DNA of 64,000 nt from Rhodoferax sp. OV413 (GCA_945861785.1 CAMAWD010000018.1:29688-93687); one strand, 5' to 3'; shown: positions 32,269 through 41,413, counted from the stretch's first letter. The notes: generated by a model from the letters alone, not told the origin. A program made the numbers and translations.

Positions 32269-33735
32269 ATGGTGACTTCAGCAGGTGCCTACGGCATCAC
32301 CGGATTCGGCGGGTACATCCCGCGCCTGCGCATGGAGCGCAGCGCCATCGCAGCGGCCCACAAGTGGATGGCCCCGGGGCTGCGTTCGCTCGGCAAGGGA
32401 CGGCGCGCCTTCTGTGGCTGGGACGAGGACAGTGTCACCATGGCTGTGGAGGCCGCCCGCGATGCGTTGGCCGTGGACAAGGCGGCTGTCATCGACCGCC
32501 TGTCGTTTGCCTCCACCACGATGCCCTTTGCGGACCTGCAGAACGCGGCCATCATTGCCGGCGCGCTGGGCCTGCGGCAGGACATCGGGACGCTGGACAT
32601 CGGGCAGTCGCAGCGGGCCGGCACGTCGGCCCTGATGGCGGCATTCCGTGACGCCAGCGGCCCGGCCCTGGTCGTGGCCAGCGACCGTCCGCGCGGCAAG
32701 CCCGCCAGCACCCAGGAGATCAGTTTCGGCGCCGGCGCTGCGGCCTTCACGCTGGGGACCGATGGCGTGCTGGCCACTCTGGAGGGTTCGGCCAGCAGCA
32801 CCGCGCTGTTCGTCGACCACTTCCGGTCGGCCGACGGCAAATACGACTACTACTGGGAAGAGCGCTGGATCCGGGACGAAGGCTACATGAAGATCGTGCC
32901 GGGCGCGGTCAAGGCTGCGCTGGCCGATGCCGGCGTGTCTGCCGATGCCGTCAAGCATTTCATCCTGCCCACGCCCTTCAAAGGCGTTGCATCCGCGCTG
33001 GCGCGCAAGCTCGGTCTGGCGGCCGCTGCGGAGGCTGGCACCCTGGAGGAGGATGGAGGCTACTGTGGCTCGGCGCATGGGCTGCTCATGCTGGCACGGG
33101 TGCTGGAGTCGGCGTCGGTGGGCGATGTGGTGTTGTTGGTTGGCTTCGGCCAAGGCTGCGATGTGCTGGTCCTGCGGGTCACCGACGCCATCACCGGCTT
33201 CAAGCCCCGGCGCGGCGTTAGCGGTGCCCTGGCGGATGGCCAGTCGCACGCAGACTACCTGCGCATGCTGTCCTATGACGACGGGATCGATCTGGAATGG
33301 GGCATGCGCAGCGAAAAGGTCATCAAGACGGCCTTCACCGAACAGTTCCGCTCCAGCGGCCAGCTCGGCCACTTCATGGCTGGCAAGTGCGCGAAATGCG
33401 GAACCATCCAGTTTCCGCAGCTCCCGTACTGCGCCAATCCGCAGTGCAATTGTGCGCAGGCCCAGTTCGAGCAGGTCAGCCTGACCGAGGAGCCGGCCAA
33501 GGTCCTGACCTATACCGCCGATTGGCTGTCCTACCATCCTGCGCCCCCGCTGTACGTCGGATTTGTCCAGTTCGCCAATGGGGCCCGCGTCCTCATGGAG
33601 ATGGTGGACGTCGACGCCAAGGGCGTAGAGACCGGCATGCCGCTGCGTGCGGTGTTCCGTGTCAAGGACGTCGACAAGGCGCGCGGGTATCCGCGCTACT
33701 TCTGGAAGATGACCCCGATTCAAGCCCAAGGCTGA
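32269..33735 (+). CDS. HMG-CoA-synthase-like domain fused to a DUF35 OB-fold/zinc-ribbon domain
   Basis: The 488-residue protein joins a thiolase-fold, HMG-CoA-synthase-like part (about 1-340) to a DUF35 part (about 355-488). The zinc ribbon has Cys374-x2-Cys377 and Cys388-x4-Cys393, followed by an OB fold (VLTYTADWLSY, VGFVQFANGARVLMEM). In synthases the nucleophile lies in a CYGGT-like motif. The matching text here is QSQRAGT (113-119), so the cysteine appears to be Gln115. It is therefore probably a non-catalytic or altered partner of the thiolase encoded 10 bases downstream. DUF35 proteins are known partners of SCP2-type thiolases and aldolases, for instance in steroid side-chain degradation. 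Confidence 0.85.
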   Translation: MVTSAGAYGITGFGGYIPRLRMERSAIAAAHKWMAPGLRSLGKGRRAFCGWDEDSVTMAVEAARDALAVDKAAVIDRLSFASTTMPFADLQNAAIIAGALGLRQDIGTLDIGQSQRAGTSALMAAFRDASGPALVVASDRPRGKPASTQEISFGAGAAAFTLGTDGVLATLEGSASSTALFVDHFRSADGKYDYYWEERWIRDEGYMKIVPGAVKAALADAGVSADAVKHFILPTPFKGVASALARKLGLAAAAEAGTLEEDGGYCGSAHGLLMLARVLESASVGDVVLLVGFGQGCDVLVLRVTDAITGFKPRRGVSGALADGQSHADYLRMLSYDDGIDLEWGMRSEKVIKTAFTEQFRSSGQLGHFMAGKCAKCGTIQFPQLPYCANPQCNCAQAQFEQVSLTEEPAKVLTYTADWLSYHPAPPLYVGFVQFANGARVLMEMVDVDAKGVETGMPLRAVFRVKDVDKARGYPRYFWKMTPIQAQG

Positions 33736-33745
33736 AGGAAACACC

Positions 33746-34945
33746 ATGGCAACAGGTATCAAGGACAAGGTCGCCATTCTTGGCATGGGCTGCTCCCGCT
33801 TCGGCGAGCGCTGGGACGTCGGAACCCCGCAACTGCTGGCAGAGGCCTTCGAAGAGGCGCTGACCGACGCCGGCATCGAGCGCAAGCAGATCGACGCGGC
33901 CTGGTATGGGTCGGCGCTGGATGGCGCCAACGTGGGCAACTCCGCCATACCAGCGTCGATGGCGCTGCGGCTCGACGGCATCCCGGTCAGCCGCATGGAG
34001 AACATGTGCGCCACCGGGACCGAAGCAATGCGTGGTGCGGTGTACGCCGTGGCGTCGGGCGCGGTGGACATCGCCCTGGCCATCGGGGCGGAAAAGCTCA
34101 AGGACACCGGTTACGGCGGCCTCCCTTCAGGGTTCAAGGGAACCTTCAACGACCTGTGGATGCCAATGGGTTCGGCCCCGGCGGGATTTGCGCAGCTGGC
34201 AACGGGTTACCGGGCCAAGCACGGCATCTCCAAGGAGACGCTCAAGCGCGCCATCGCCCACGTGTCCTGGAAGAGCCACCAGAACGGCACACGCAGCCCC
34301 AAGGCGCATCTGCGGAAGGAAGTGACCATGGAGCAGATCCTGAATGCCCCGATGATTGCAGAGCCGCTGGGCCTGTTCGACTGCTGCGGCGTCAGCGACG
34401 GTTCGGCCTGCGCCATCGTGACGACGCCGGAAATCGCGCGTGCCTTGGGCAAGAAGGACCTGGTCACCATCAAGGCCATCCAGCTCGCCATCGGATCGGG
34501 CGTGGAAAGCGCCACTGACCAGTGGGATGGCAGCTATGTTCGCACCACCCGCACTGCGGCAAAGCGCGCTTATGCCGAGGCCGGCATCCAGAACCCGCGC
34601 GAGGAACTCGACCTGATGGAGGTGCATGACTGCTTTTCCATCACCGAGCTGGTCACGATGGAGGATCTGTTCGTGTCCGCCGGCGGTCGCGCCACGCACG
34701 ACGTGCTGGATGGCTTCTACGACCGCGATGGCGGCGTGCCGTGCCAGATCGATGGCGGCCTCAAGTGCTTCGGCCATCCGATCGCCGCCTCGGGCCTGCG
34801 CATGGCCTACGAGGTGTACACCCAGTTGCTGGGCCGCGCGGGAGCGCGGCAACTGTCCAGCCCGAGCGTCGGCCTGACGCACAACCTGGGTGGTGTTCCG
34901 TACCAGGGGATCGCAGCGATCTCGATCTTGGGCTTGTACAGCTGA
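33746..34945 (+). CDS. Thiolase of the SCP2/lipid-transfer type
   Basis: This 399-residue thiolase has a likely nucleophile Cys88 in NMCATGTEA, His294 and Cys296 in EVHDCF, and Cys341 with GHP in KCFGHPIAASG, near the C-terminus THNLGGVPYQG. It would cleave a 3-oxoacyl-CoA with CoA, or act as an aldolase-like lyase if partnered as Ltp2 is with its DUF35 subunit. The ribosome site GAAGGAA precedes it. Its position directly after the DUF35 fusion gene suggests the two proteins form a complex. It is followed by a CoA transferase, an SDR and a MaoC hydratase. Confidence 0.92.
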   Translation: MATGIKDKVAILGMGCSRFGERWDVGTPQLLAEAFEEALTDAGIERKQIDAAWYGSALDGANVGNSAIPASMALRLDGIPVSRMENMCATGTEAMRGAVYAVASGAVDIALAIGAEKLKDTGYGGLPSGFKGTFNDLWMPMGSAPAGFAQLATGYRAKHGISKETLKRAIAHVSWKSHQNGTRSPKAHLRKEVTMEQILNAPMIAEPLGLFDCCGVSDGSACAIVTTPEIARALGKKDLVTIKAIQLAIGSGVESATDQWDGSYVRTTRTAAKRAYAEAGIQNPREELDLMEVHDCFSITELVTMEDLFVSAGGRATHDVLDGFYDRDGGVPCQIDGGLKCFGHPIAASGLRMAYEVYTQLLGRAGARQLSSPSVGLTHNLGGVPYQGIAAISILGLYS

Positions 34946-34969
34946 CACCCGACCGGAAGGCACGCGCAC

Positions 34970-36184
34970 ATGGCACAAGATATCGAAGAAGAAGGACCTC
35001 TGGAGCCACTGCTGCAGGGGGTTCGCGTCCTCGACTTCGGGCGCTACATCGCCGGGCCCTTCTGCGCCGCGATGCTGGGCGACCTCGGGGCCGAGGTGAT
35101 CCGGGTCGAGCGGCTGGCGGGCAGCGAAGACCGCTACATCTGCCCGGTGATGGACAGTGGCGAGGGCGCATTGTTCCTGCAGGTCAATCGCAACAAGCTC
35201 TCGGTGACGCTCAACCCGATGAAGCCAGAAGGTCGCGAGGTGGTGCAGCGCCTGGTCAGGAGCGCCGATGTGGTGGTGGCCAACATGCCGGTCGACGGCT
35301 TGCGCGACATGGGCATCGACTACCCGAGCCTGCGCGCGATCCGCAAGGACATCATCCTGAGCAGCCAGACAGCTTTCGGTGACTCGGGTCCCTATGCCAA
35401 TCGTTCGGCGTTCGACGGCATGGCACAGGCGATGTCGGGTTCCACGTACATGTCGGGACACGCGGACGCACCGACCAAATCGTATGCATCGTGGTGCGAT
35501 TTCGGCACCGCGTTCGTGGCGGCGTACGGCACGGTGGCGGCGCTGATGTACCGCATGAAGACCGGACGCGGGCAGGAGGTGAAGGCCAATCTCCTGCGCA
35601 CGGCGTTGAATGTCTTCCAGTTCAATAACATCGAAGCCTGTTTGTTGGGCCGTGAGCGCACGCCAAGCGGAAACCGGTCGCAGTTTGGCGGGCCGGGCGA
35701 CCTGTTCCGGACCATGGACGGGTGGGTCCAGGCCCAGGTGGTGGGGCAGCCGCTGTTTGTGCGCTGGTGCGACATGATCGACGAGCGCCAGTGGCTGGAC
35801 GACCTTCGTTTTTCCAGTGACAACCTGCGCAGCCAGAACAGCCATGTCCTCAACGAACGGATGCAGTCCTGGGTCGGCCAGTTCACCACGGCGCAGGTGC
35901 TGGCGCGGCTGGAACAGTCGGGCATCCCGGCCGGGCAGCTGCTCTCGCCGCTGCAGGTGATCGAGGATCCCCAGGTGGTGCAGACCGGAATGCTGACCTG
36001 GACCGACTACCCCGGCTTGTCGAAGCCCGCGCCGCTGGTGTCGGGCCCGGTCGAGTTTTCCGGCATGGATACAGGTATTCACCGGCGCCCGCCGACGCTC
36101 GGGGAGCACACCGATCAGGTGCTGGGCAGTGTCGGCTACAGCGGGTCCGAGATCGCCGGCCTGCGCGCGCGCAGGATCGTCTGA
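34970..36184 (+). CDS. Class III CoA transferase (CaiB/BaiF family)
   Basis: The 404-residue protein opens with GVRVLDFGRYIAGPFCAAMLGDLGAEVIRVER, then RNKLSVTLN, ILSSQTAFGDSGPYA, and SYASWCDFGTAFVAAYGT, whose aspartate is the likely catalytic residue. The C-terminal part has RTPSGNRSQFGGPGDLF. It would transfer CoA from a donor acyl-CoA to the pathway acid. Its place after the thiolase and before SDR and MaoC genes recalls degradation operons in which the thiolase product (for example succinyl-CoA) is the donor. That is a comparison of layout, not proof. Confidence 0.9.
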   Translation: MAQDIEEEGPLEPLLQGVRVLDFGRYIAGPFCAAMLGDLGAEVIRVERLAGSEDRYICPVMDSGEGALFLQVNRNKLSVTLNPMKPEGREVVQRLVRSADVVVANMPVDGLRDMGIDYPSLRAIRKDIILSSQTAFGDSGPYANRSAFDGMAQAMSGSTYMSGHADAPTKSYASWCDFGTAFVAAYGTVAALMYRMKTGRGQEVKANLLRTALNVFQFNNIEACLLGRERTPSGNRSQFGGPGDLFRTMDGWVQAQVVGQPLFVRWCDMIDERQWLDDLRFSSDNLRSQNSHVLNERMQSWVGQFTTAQVLARLEQSGIPAGQLLSPLQVIEDPQVVQTGMLTWTDYPGLSKPAPLVSGPVEFSGMDTGIHRRPPTLGEHTDQVLGSVGYSGSEIAGLRARRIV

Positions 36185-36245
36185 ACGCCGGCGGCCAGCA
36201 GAGGTTTCCGAGTTCGTTGGGTCATCATTTTTTTTGGAGAAAAAC

Positions 36246-37160
36246 ATGCAGGGTTTGCTGGAAGGAAAAGTCATCGTGGTCACCGGCGCAGGCGCTGGCG
36301 TGGGCAAGGGGATCGCGATCGAGGCCGCGCGCCAGGGCGCGAAGGTGATCGTGAATGACCTGGGTGTGGCCATCGACGGCACTGGCGGCAACGCCGGGCC
36401 GGCCCAGCAGACGGCGGACGAAATCCGCGCGTTCGGTGGCACGGCGGCCGCGAACACCGACAGCGTTGCCGAATGGAAATCGGCCCAGGCGATCATCCAG
36501 AATGCGCTCGACCTGTATGGACGCATCGACGGTGTTGTCAACAACGCCGGCAACCTGCGCGACGGCATCTTCCACAAGATGTCGGAGGAGGATTTTGATG
36601 CGGTGGTAAGGGTCCACCTCAAGGGCTGTTTCAACATGTCGCGCGCCGCGTCGCCGCATTTCAAGACCGAGGAGACCGGTGCGTTCGTGCACATGACATC
36701 CACCTCGGGCCTGATCGGCAATTTTGGCCAAGCCAACTACTGCGCCGCCAAGATGGGCATTGTGGGCCTGTCCAAGGCGATCGCGCTGGACATGGAGCGC
36801 TTCAATGTGCGCTCCAACTGCATCGCGCCATTCGCTTTCACGCGCATGGTCGAATCCATTCCCACCACCACGCCCGAGGGCAAGGCGCGCATGGAGGTCA
36901 ACCGACGGCTCGAGGCGGAAAAGATCGCCCCCTTCACCTGCGCGCTGCTGACCGACGCGGCCAAGAACGTGACCGGACAGATCTTCGGCGTGCGCAACAA
37001 CGAGATCTACCTGTTCTCGCAGCCGCGCCCGATACGCACCGCGCACTGCGGGACCGGCTGGACTGTGCAGGGTTGCCTGGATGTCGCCATTCCGATGATG
37101 CAGCCCTCGTTCTACGCCCTTGACCGCTCCAAGGACGTTTTCTCCTGGGATCCGGTCTGA
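36246..37160 (+). CDS. SDR 3-hydroxyacyl-CoA dehydrogenase (MFE-2 type)
   Basis: The 304-residue SDR has VVTGAGAGVGKGIAIEAARQGAKVIVNDLG, VVNNAGNLRDGIFHKM, the serine in MTSTSGLIGNF and YCAAKMGIVG. The N-rich VNDLG and the C-terminal extension resemble the dehydrogenase half of multifunctional enzyme 2. A MaoC-type hydratase 2 gene follows 18 bases later, so the two together would do what one fused MFE-2 does: hydrate an enoyl-CoA to the R-3-hydroxyacyl-CoA and oxidise it. Start ATG at 36246 has TTGGAG seven bases upstream. Confidence 0.93.
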   Translation: MQGLLEGKVIVVTGAGAGVGKGIAIEAARQGAKVIVNDLGVAIDGTGGNAGPAQQTADEIRAFGGTAAANTDSVAEWKSAQAIIQNALDLYGRIDGVVNNAGNLRDGIFHKMSEEDFDAVVRVHLKGCFNMSRAASPHFKTEETGAFVHMTSTSGLIGNFGQANYCAAKMGIVGLSKAIALDMERFNVRSNCIAPFAFTRMVESIPTTTPEGKARMEVNRRLEAEKIAPFTCALLTDAAKNVTGQIFGVRNNEIYLFSQPRPIRTAHCGTGWTVQGCLDVAIPMMQPSFYALDRSKDVFSWDPV

Positions 37161-37178
37161 CCGCCCAAGGAGTACGGT

Positions 37179-38030
37179 ATGCATCTCGACACAGTCCTCG
37201 GTAAGCAGTTCGCGCCGATCGAACACTTGGTCACCCCGCGTGACTGCATGTTGTACGCGCTGGGCATCGGCGTGGGCGACCGCCCCGAAGACCCGCGCGA
37301 CCTGCAGTTCACTTATGAAAGAGGGCTCAAGTTCTTTCCTTCGCTGGTGAATGTCATCGCACACCCGGGCAGTTGGATCCAGGCGCCGGAGCTGGCGATC
37401 GACTGGGTGAAGTTGCTGCACGGGGAACAGGCGTTCACCATGCATGCGATCCTGGAGCCGGGCAAGACCTACGTTGGCACCTACCAGGTGCTGGATGTTG
37501 TCGACAAGGGGCCTGGCAAGGGCGCCTTGCTGTTCCTGCGCAAGGATCTGCGCGAGAAGGGCATGGAGGCTGTCGTGAGCACCGTCACCTCGACCTATTT
37601 CCTGCGTGGCGACGGTGGTTGTGGTGGCACCACAACCCAAGCACCGGCACCGCATCCGATTCCCGATCGCGCCCCCGACCTGACCTGTACGCTGACCACG
37701 CTGGCACGGTCAGCGTTGATCTATCGGTTGTCGGGCGACTACAACCCGATCCACGCCGACCCGGAGCAGGCGCGCAAGGCTGGCTTCGAGCGGCCGATCC
37801 TGCACGGACTGTGTTCGCTCGGCGTGGCGACGCGGGCGGTGTTGGCGAGTTGCTGCAACGACGAGCCCGAACGGCTGAAGTCCCTGCAACTGCGGTTTTC
37901 CTCCCCGGTCTACCCGGGCGAGACCCTGGTGACCGACCTCTGGCGGGATGGCGACTGCGTGAGCTTACGCTCGCGCGTCGCCGAGCGCAACGTCGTGGTG
38001 CTCAACAACGGCAGGGCGGTGGTGGCGTAG
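37179..38030 (+). CDS. MaoC-family enoyl-CoA hydratase 2 (double hotdog)
   Basis: The 283-residue protein is a hydratase 2 with two hotdog halves. The catalytic half carries the signature YRLSGDYNPIHADPEQA with Asp187, Asn189 and His192, followed by GFERPILHGLC. The N-terminal half binds the acyl chain (FTYERGLKFFPSLVNVIAHPG in two stretches). It makes R-3-hydroxyacyl-CoA, which fits the SDR encoded just upstream. AAGGAG precedes the ATG. It is the last intact gene of the thiolase operon. Confidence 0.93.
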   Translation: MHLDTVLGKQFAPIEHLVTPRDCMLYALGIGVGDRPEDPRDLQFTYERGLKFFPSLVNVIAHPGSWIQAPELAIDWVKLLHGEQAFTMHAILEPGKTYVGTYQVLDVVDKGPGKGALLFLRKDLREKGMEAVVSTVTSTYFLRGDGGCGGTTTQAPAPHPIPDRAPDLTCTLTTLARSALIYRLSGDYNPIHADPEQARKAGFERPILHGLCSLGVATRAVLASCCNDEPERLKSLQLRFSSPVYPGETLVTDLWRDGDCVSLRSRVAERNVVVLNNGRAVVA

Positions 38031-38074
38031 CGGCGGGCCAGTTCGGTTTTCACATCCAACAACCACGGCAAGGC

Positions 38075-38300
38075 ATGTTTCAGCAAAAGAAAGTCATCAT
38101 CAGCTGCGCCGTCACGGGCAAGCCGGACCAGCGGCCGGAGGCGTTCAGCCCTTCCTCAAGATCATCAAACAGCGTAGCGACGCGATCGTCAACCTCACGA
38201 CCGGCGGCTCACCCTGCATGACGGTCAATGAACGCATGCAGCCGGCCAAGGTGCTCAAGCCCAAGGTGGCGTCGAAGGGGGCAATGGGGGCAATACGATA
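38075..38300 (+). pseudogene. Beta-keto acid cleavage enzyme (DUF849) relic
   Basis: The reading MFQQKKVIISCAVTG is the N-terminus of a beta-keto acid cleavage enzyme. After a deletion and a frame change it continues as FLKIIKQRSDAIVNLTTGG then SPCMTVNERM, a region normally about 70-110 residues into the protein, and then breaks up (QPAKVLKPKVAS). The rest of the roughly 300-residue enzyme is absent. Such enzymes split 3-keto acids with acetyl-CoA, so the intact gene would have fitted this pathway. Confidence 0.72.
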
Positions 38301-38380
38301 GGCTAGGTTACGGAATGGATGCGTAAAATGCGGAGCTACAGGCCAGATCTTTTTTGCGGCCCACCCCAAGGAATCCATTG

Positions 38381-38926
38381 ATGAAACGCGATTTGCCTCT
38401 CAAGTCGGTCAGGCCGGCCAAGGCGGCCAAGGCCGTGGCACCAGAAACGGTGCGCCTCTCCGCCAAGCCCCAGCCCACTGACAACTGGGATGCACGCCTC
38501 GGATTCCTGATGCACGATGTGTCGCGCCTGCGGCGCGGCGTGTTCGACGACTTCATGAAGCCCGTCGGTTTGACGCGTTCGCAATGGTGGATTCTGGCCC
38601 ACCTCGCCCGCCACGACGGCATGATCCAGAGCGACCTGGCGAATGTGCTGGACATTGGCAAGGCCGCCTTGGGCGGCCTGATCGACCGGCTGGAGGCGTC
38701 CAAATTCATCGAACGGCGCCTGGACGATTCCGACCGTCGTGTCAAGCGCATCTACCTGACGACCAAGGGCTCGCAGATGATCACCGAGATCAAGGTGCGC
38801 AGCCACGAAATGAGCGAGCGCATTCTGGCGGGGCTCGATGTGGATGCCCGCCATAAGTTGGTCGACATGCTCAGTCTGGTGAAACGCAATCTGCAAGCGG
38901 TCAAGAACGCGAATGCGACTGAATAG
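38381..38926 (+). CDS. MarR-family transcriptional regulator
   Basis: The 181-residue protein has a basic N-terminal extension of about 40 residues, then a MarR fold: dimer helix (RLGFLMHDVSRLRRGVFDDFM), winged helix with LTRSQWWILAHLARHDGMIQSDLA, recognition helix GKAALGGLIDRLEASKFIERR and wing DDSDRRVKRIYLT. Such proteins usually repress nearby genes and respond to an aromatic acid or acyl-CoA. Start ATG at 38381 follows AAGGAA. It overlaps the DUF2889 gene by 14 bases. It is the only complete regulator in the window and thus one candidate reader of the repeated GTATG element. Confidence 0.93.
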   Translation: MKRDLPLKSVRPAKAAKAVAPETVRLSAKPQPTDNWDARLGFLMHDVSRLRRGVFDDFMKPVGLTRSQWWILAHLARHDGMIQSDLANVLDIGKAALGGLIDRLEASKFIERRLDDSDRRVKRIYLTTKGSQMITEIKVRSHEMSERILAGLDVDARHKLVDMLSLVKRNLQAVKNANATE

Positions 38927-39515
38927 CCTGACACCACCCACCGCGCGAAGCGCGGTGATGGCACGCGCGGTCACCTATCGGGGCTTTGCCCGCGACGATG
39001 GACTTTGGGACATCGAAGCGCATGTGCTTGACACCCGGGAGCACTCCGAGCAACGCCATGAAGGGGCAGAACTCAAGGCAGGGGAACCTGCCCATGACAT
39101 GGTCGTTCGCGTGACATTTGATGCTGTACTCACGGTGGTGAATGTCCAGACGGTCATGCGTGCGACCCCGTTTGACGATTGCCAGAGCGCGGTGCCGCCG
39201 ATGACCGGTTTGATTGGTGCCACGATCGGGCGCGGCTGGCGCCAGGCGGTGGACAGCGCCATTGGCGGCGTGGGTGGCTGCACCCACTTGCGTGAGTTGC
39301 TCTACAACCTCGCCACACCGGCCATTCACACCTACACCCTGCACAGCCGCCGGCATGGCGCCGAGAGCTTTGCAGCAAGTGCCAACGCGAAGGTGGTTCC
39401 CGCTTTTGTCGGCAAGTGCATCTCATGGCGAATCGACGGACCGGTGGTGTCGCGCACCTACCCGCAGTTTTTCATGCGATCGGCCCACTCTGAAACGGAT
39501 ACCGGCCGGTCGTAG
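38913..39515 (+). CDS. DUF2889 family protein
   Basis: The 200-residue protein matches DUF2889 by its pattern: YRGFARDDGLWDIEAHVLDT, HDMVVRVTFDAVLTVVNVQTVM, CQSAVPPMTGLIGATIGRGW and GGCTHLRELLYNLATPA. No catalytic role is known to me. The family often sits in aromatic or fatty-acid degradation clusters beside CoA enzymes. It overlaps the end of the MarR gene, so both are made from one message, and the next gene is a CoA ligase 254 bases on. Confidence 0.85.
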   Translation: MRLNSLTPPTARSAVMARAVTYRGFARDDGLWDIEAHVLDTREHSEQRHEGAELKAGEPAHDMVVRVTFDAVLTVVNVQTVMRATPFDDCQSAVPPMTGLIGATIGRGWRQAVDSAIGGVGGCTHLRELLYNLATPAIHTYTLHSRRHGAESFAASANAKVVPAFVGKCISWRIDGPVVSRTYPQFFMRSAHSETDTGRS

Positions 39516-39648
39516 AAAAATCGCTTGTCCGCGGCCGCTGAAGCCCTTGCCTCGCAAGCGAGGCATGCTCTATATTGCCCACAGGAATGGGTGCGCGGGT
39601 TCGGGTCCGGACTTGGCCTTGTGGCCGCCACCGCACACGGCATATAAA

Positions 39649-39662
39649 ATACACTTGCGTAC
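39649..39662. promoter_or_regulatory. Weak candidate operator upstream of CoA ligase
   Basis: The minus strand reads GTACGCAAGTGTAT, close to the copy GTATGCAAGTATGC at 14228 but with two changed positions in the arms. It lies about 107 bases before the ATG at 39770. Confidence 0.3.
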
Positions 39663-39769
39663 AGTACGCCATTTTATTAAACTGTGGCCCGTACCCATCT
39701 CGTGGAGGATCGGACCGCTGCCCAACGGCTTCATGCTCCCCGCCAAACCCAAGACCAGGAGACCGCCAG

Positions 39770-41413
39770 ATGCAAGCCAGCACCAAATTCACCGAGTCGT
39801 ATTTCCCCGCCGAAGAGGTCGGCGAACTGATCGAAATGACCTTGCCCGACCTGATGATGAAGATCGCGGGCGAGGTGCCGGATCGCCTGGCCCTGGTCGA
39901 AGGTGTGGCGGATCCCGCAAAACGCCGGCGCTGGACCTACAAGCAGTTGATGGACGATGTCCAGAAGGTTGCCCGGGGGCTGCTGACACACCTGCAGCCC
40001 GGCGACAAGGTGGCGATCCTGGCGCCGGAAACCCCGGAGTGGGTGATCATGCAGCATGGACTGTGTTTTGCCGGCCTGATCATCGTGCCGCTGAACCCGT
40101 CCTATACCGAGCGTGAGGTCGAATTCGTCGTGAAGAGCTCCGACGCCAGCGCCATCGTGTTCGCCGAAAGCTCCCGCGGCAAGGACCTGCGCAAGATCGT
40201 CGAGGCGGTGCAGGCCAGGCTGCCGAGCCTGAAGACGGCGATCTGCATATCGGACATCGAGGCGCTGAAAGCCGCGGGCGATCCGGCGCGGGAACTGCCC
40301 AAACAGTCGCCGACACAGACCATGCAGATCCAGTACACCTCGGGCACTACCGGTTTTCCCAAGGGTGCTTGCCTGCACCACCGGGGTGTGATCAACGCGG
40401 CGCACCAGATCGCCACCCGCGCCAACTTCCCGAACGGTGGTGTCTGGATCAATGCGATGCCGCTGTTCCATATCGGCGGTGGGGTTGTGAGCGAGATCGG
40501 CACGTTCAGCCGCAAGGGCACGTTTGTGCTGATGCAGTCGTTCGACCCCGGCCTGTTCCTGGAACTGATCGAAGCCGAGCGCTGCAACAATTCGCTCATC
40601 GTCCCCACGATGATTCTGGCGCTGCTGAACCACCCCGACCTGAAGAAGCGCGACGTGTCGAGCTTCAAGTCGATCCTGTCGGGTGCAGCGACGGTTCCGG
40701 CTCCCCTGGTGCGGCGGGCCACGAAGGAATTCGACTGCCAGTTCTGCATCATGTATGGCCAGACCGAAGCCAATGGGCCGTTCACCGAAACCCTCACGAC
40801 CGACTCCCCCGAACTGCAATCCGAGACCATCGGTCGCCCGATACCGCACTGCGAAGTCAAGGTGGTGAACACCGAGACACTGAAAACCGTGCCCGTCGGC
40901 AGCATCGGCGAATTCTGGGTGCGCGGTTTCATGACGATGTCGGGCTACTACGGGCAGCCGGAAGCAACCAAGGCGGCGCTGACCGAAGACGGTTGGTTGC
41001 GCACCGGAGATTTGGGCACGATGGACGAGAATGGCTACTTCCGGATCACCGGGCGGCTCAAGGAGATGATCATCCGCGGCGGCATGAATCTCTATCCCAA
41101 GGAGATCGAAGACATCCTCTTTGAGCACCCCGGTGTGGCACAAGTGGCGGTGGCCGGCCTGCCGGACGAGACCTGGGGCGAGATCGTGGGCGCAGTCGTG
41201 ATGGCCAAGGATCTGAAGAACCCACCGTCGGTGGACGAACTGCACCAGTATTGCCGGGCGAATCTGTCGCCCCAGAAAACGCCCGAAAAGTGGTTCTTCG
41301 TCGAGCAGTTCCCGATGACCGCCACCGGAAAAATCCAGAAGAACGTGCTGCTCGAGATGGTGCGCGAGGGCAAGATCACGCCAGTGGACTGGGTGCGGCC
41401 GAGCCGGCAGTGA
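39770..41413 (+). CDS. AMP-forming fatty-acyl-CoA ligase
   Basis: The 547-residue enzyme has the P-loop QYTSGTTGFPKGACLHH, MYGQTEANG, GDLGTMDENGYFRITGRLKEMIIRGGMNLYPKEIE (in two stretches) and the catalytic lysine in MTATGKIQKN. The GxWxTGD-like segment LRTGDLG is present. It would activate a fatty or other carboxylic acid. I chose the ATG at 39770 because AGGAGA lies eight bases before it; the open frame continues 65 codons upstream without a better start. It stands alone between the DUF2889 gene and a stretch of junk DNA. Confidence 0.93.
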   Translation: MQASTKFTESYFPAEEVGELIEMTLPDLMMKIAGEVPDRLALVEGVADPAKRRRWTYKQLMDDVQKVARGLLTHLQPGDKVAILAPETPEWVIMQHGLCFAGLIIVPLNPSYTEREVEFVVKSSDASAIVFAESSRGKDLRKIVEAVQARLPSLKTAICISDIEALKAAGDPARELPKQSPTQTMQIQYTSGTTGFPKGACLHHRGVINAAHQIATRANFPNGGVWINAMPLFHIGGGVVSEIGTFSRKGTFVLMQSFDPGLFLELIEAERCNNSLIVPTMILALLNHPDLKKRDVSSFKSILSGAATVPAPLVRRATKEFDCQFCIMYGQTEANGPFTETLTTDSPELQSETIGRPIPHCEVKVVNTETLKTVPVGSIGEFWVRGFMTMSGYYGQPEATKAALTEDGWLRTGDLGTMDENGYFRITGRLKEMIIRGGMNLYPKEIEDILFEHPGVAQVAVAGLPDETWGEIVGAVVMAKDLKNPPSVDELHQYCRANLSPQKTPEKWFFVEQFPMTATGKIQKNVLLEMVREGKITPVDWVRPSRQ

